From assembly GCA_024640385.1 (NCBI GenBank), contig JAHEFC010000275.1:1-5758 (forward strand): a stretch of 5,758 nt of DNA, written 5' to 3'. Shown one piece after another: positions 5,104-5,758 of this stretch (position 1 is its first letter; each line of letters begins with the position of its first letter). The notes under the pieces are model-generated. The model had not been told where the DNA came from. It searched no databases and saw nothing but the letters and a program-made list of their open reading frames with translations. Source of the stretch: Sphingobacteriales bacterium. GTDB taxonomy: Bacteria; Bacteroidota; Bacteroidia; Chitinophagales; Chitinophagaceae. The position numbers were made by a program, and so were the translations under genes.

Positions 5104-5758
5104 ATGGCTATTAAGAAAGACAATCGGCCAAGGTCAAATTTCTCAAAGATCACTATCAGTCTTGCATCTCCCGATTCAATCCTGGAGCGTTCATTTGGTG
5201 AAGTTTTGAAACCAGAGACCATCAATTACCGTACCTACAAGCCCGAGCGCGACGGCTTATTTTGTGAGCGCATTTTCGGCCCGGTGAAGGACTATGAGTG
5301 TGCCTGCGGTAAATACAAACGTATCCGTTATAAGGGTATCGTGTGTGACCGTTGTGGCGTTGAAGTGACCGAGAAAAAGGTTCGCCGTGAAAGGATGGGT
5401 CATATCAAACTGGTTGTACCTGTGATCCATATCTGGTACTTCAAGAGTCTTCCTAACAAGATCGGTTACCTCCTGGGTATGAGCTCCAAGAAACTGGAGA
5501 GCATTATATATTATGAGCGTTATGTGGTGATCCAGCCGGGTCTTCGTGTAGATAAAGGTCAGAATACCGGTGACCTCCTTACAGAAGAAGAATACCTGGA
5601 TATCCTCGAAACACTTCCTAAAGAAAATCAATACCTCCCTGACGAGGATGCCAATAAATTCATCGCAAAGATGGGTGCCGAAGCAGTACATGATCTGCTG
5701 ATGCGCATCGATCTGGATGAGCTGAGCTTCTCATTGCGTAATGCAGCCGCAAACGAAA
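5104..5758 (+). CDS. rpoC: DNA-directed RNA polymerase subunit beta' (N-terminal part, runs off the window)
   Basis: The open frame from the ATG at 5104 gives 218 complete codons with no stop before the right edge; full-length RpoC is roughly 1400 residues, so this is about the first sixth. The start [20 protein letters not shown], the [23 protein letters not shown] block (31-53) and [19 protein letters not shown] lead into the beta' zinc-binding domain, with ligands C66, C68, C81 and C84. [10 protein letters not shown] (91-100) and the [24 protein letters not shown] clamp segment (108-131) follow. RpoC forms the catalytic clamp of RNA polymerase and carries the active-site Mg-binding loop further downstream, outside this window. 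No Shine-Dalgarno is seen; the region before ATG is A/T-rich, normal for Bacteroidota. Unlike the usual rpoB-rpoC order, the upstream neighbour is a divergent toxin-antitoxin operon, and a separate promoter is predicted. Confidence 0.98.
   Translation, partial: MAIKKDNRPRSNFSKITISLASPDSILERSFGEVLKPETINYRTYKPERDGLFCERIFGPVKDYECACGKYKRIRYKGIVCDRCGVEVTEKKVRRERMGHIKLVVPVIHIWYFKSLPNKIGYLLGMSSKKLESIIYYERYVVIQPGLRVDKGQNTGDLLTEEEYLDILETLPKENQYLPDEDANKFIAKMGAEAVHDLLMRIDLDELSFSLRNAAANE

Noticed and set aside
5257..5691. 144-codon open frame on the minus strand
   Set aside because: It lies wholly antisense to the well-conserved rpoC N-terminus and its translation has no recognisable domain.
1..5758. 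CRISPR array, tRNA, rRNA, insertion sequence or attachment site
   Set aside because: I saw no regularly spaced repeats, cloverleaf, transposase frame or flanking duplications.

Overview
The window looks like chromosomal DNA of a Bacteroidota bacterium, most likely in or near the Chitinophagaceae. The evidence is the RpoC N-terminus, start codons without a Shine-Dalgarno sequence, promoters of the Bacteroidota type (TTG, about 19 bp, TAnnTTTG-like) and signal peptides ending in the ...AQ pattern common in this phylum. The genus call is inference from remembered sequence, not from a search.

Layout. Positions 1-87 hold nothing I can name. At 88-489 (+) is a small exported or membrane-anchored protein with an antibiotic-biosynthesis-monooxygenase (ABM) like dimeric alpha/beta fold. 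At 649-2139 (+) is an exported metal-dependent amidohydrolase of the D-aminoacylase / N-acyl-D-amino-acid deacylase type. After 81 bp, at 2221-3807 (+), comes an exported serine hydrolase of the class C beta-lactamase / DD-peptidase fold with an extra C-terminal domain. The two hydrolases may be co-transcribed and could act together on D-amino-acid-containing substrates outside the cytoplasm (inference). The serine hydrolase ends tail to tail, with a 4-nt overlap, against a minus-strand RES-Xre type II toxin-antitoxin operon: antitoxin at 4278-4799, toxin at 3804-4268. At 5104 (+) begins rpoC, the RNA polymerase beta' subunit, which runs off the right edge.

The 304-bp divergent intergenic region (4800-5103) is the most structured part of the window. 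It carries a candidate antitoxin promoter lying almost on the start codon, a 16-bp palindrome just upstream of it, a strand-biased almost G-free tract, and a near-consensus promoter for rpoC with a perfect 13-bp inverted repeat reaching from its -33 element to the edge of its -7 element. The rpoC leader that follows is about 140 nt long, with a possible 13-codon uORF, a small hairpin with a T-run, and a TTAACCGGTTAA palindrome close to the start codon.

The most unusual point of context is that rpoC is not directly preceded by rpoB. A divergent toxin-antitoxin module sits where the end of rpoB would be expected, and rpoC appears to have its own promoter. I do not see a clear new defence or biosynthetic system. 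The best leads are the rpoC upstream region and the D-amino-acid hydrolase pair.
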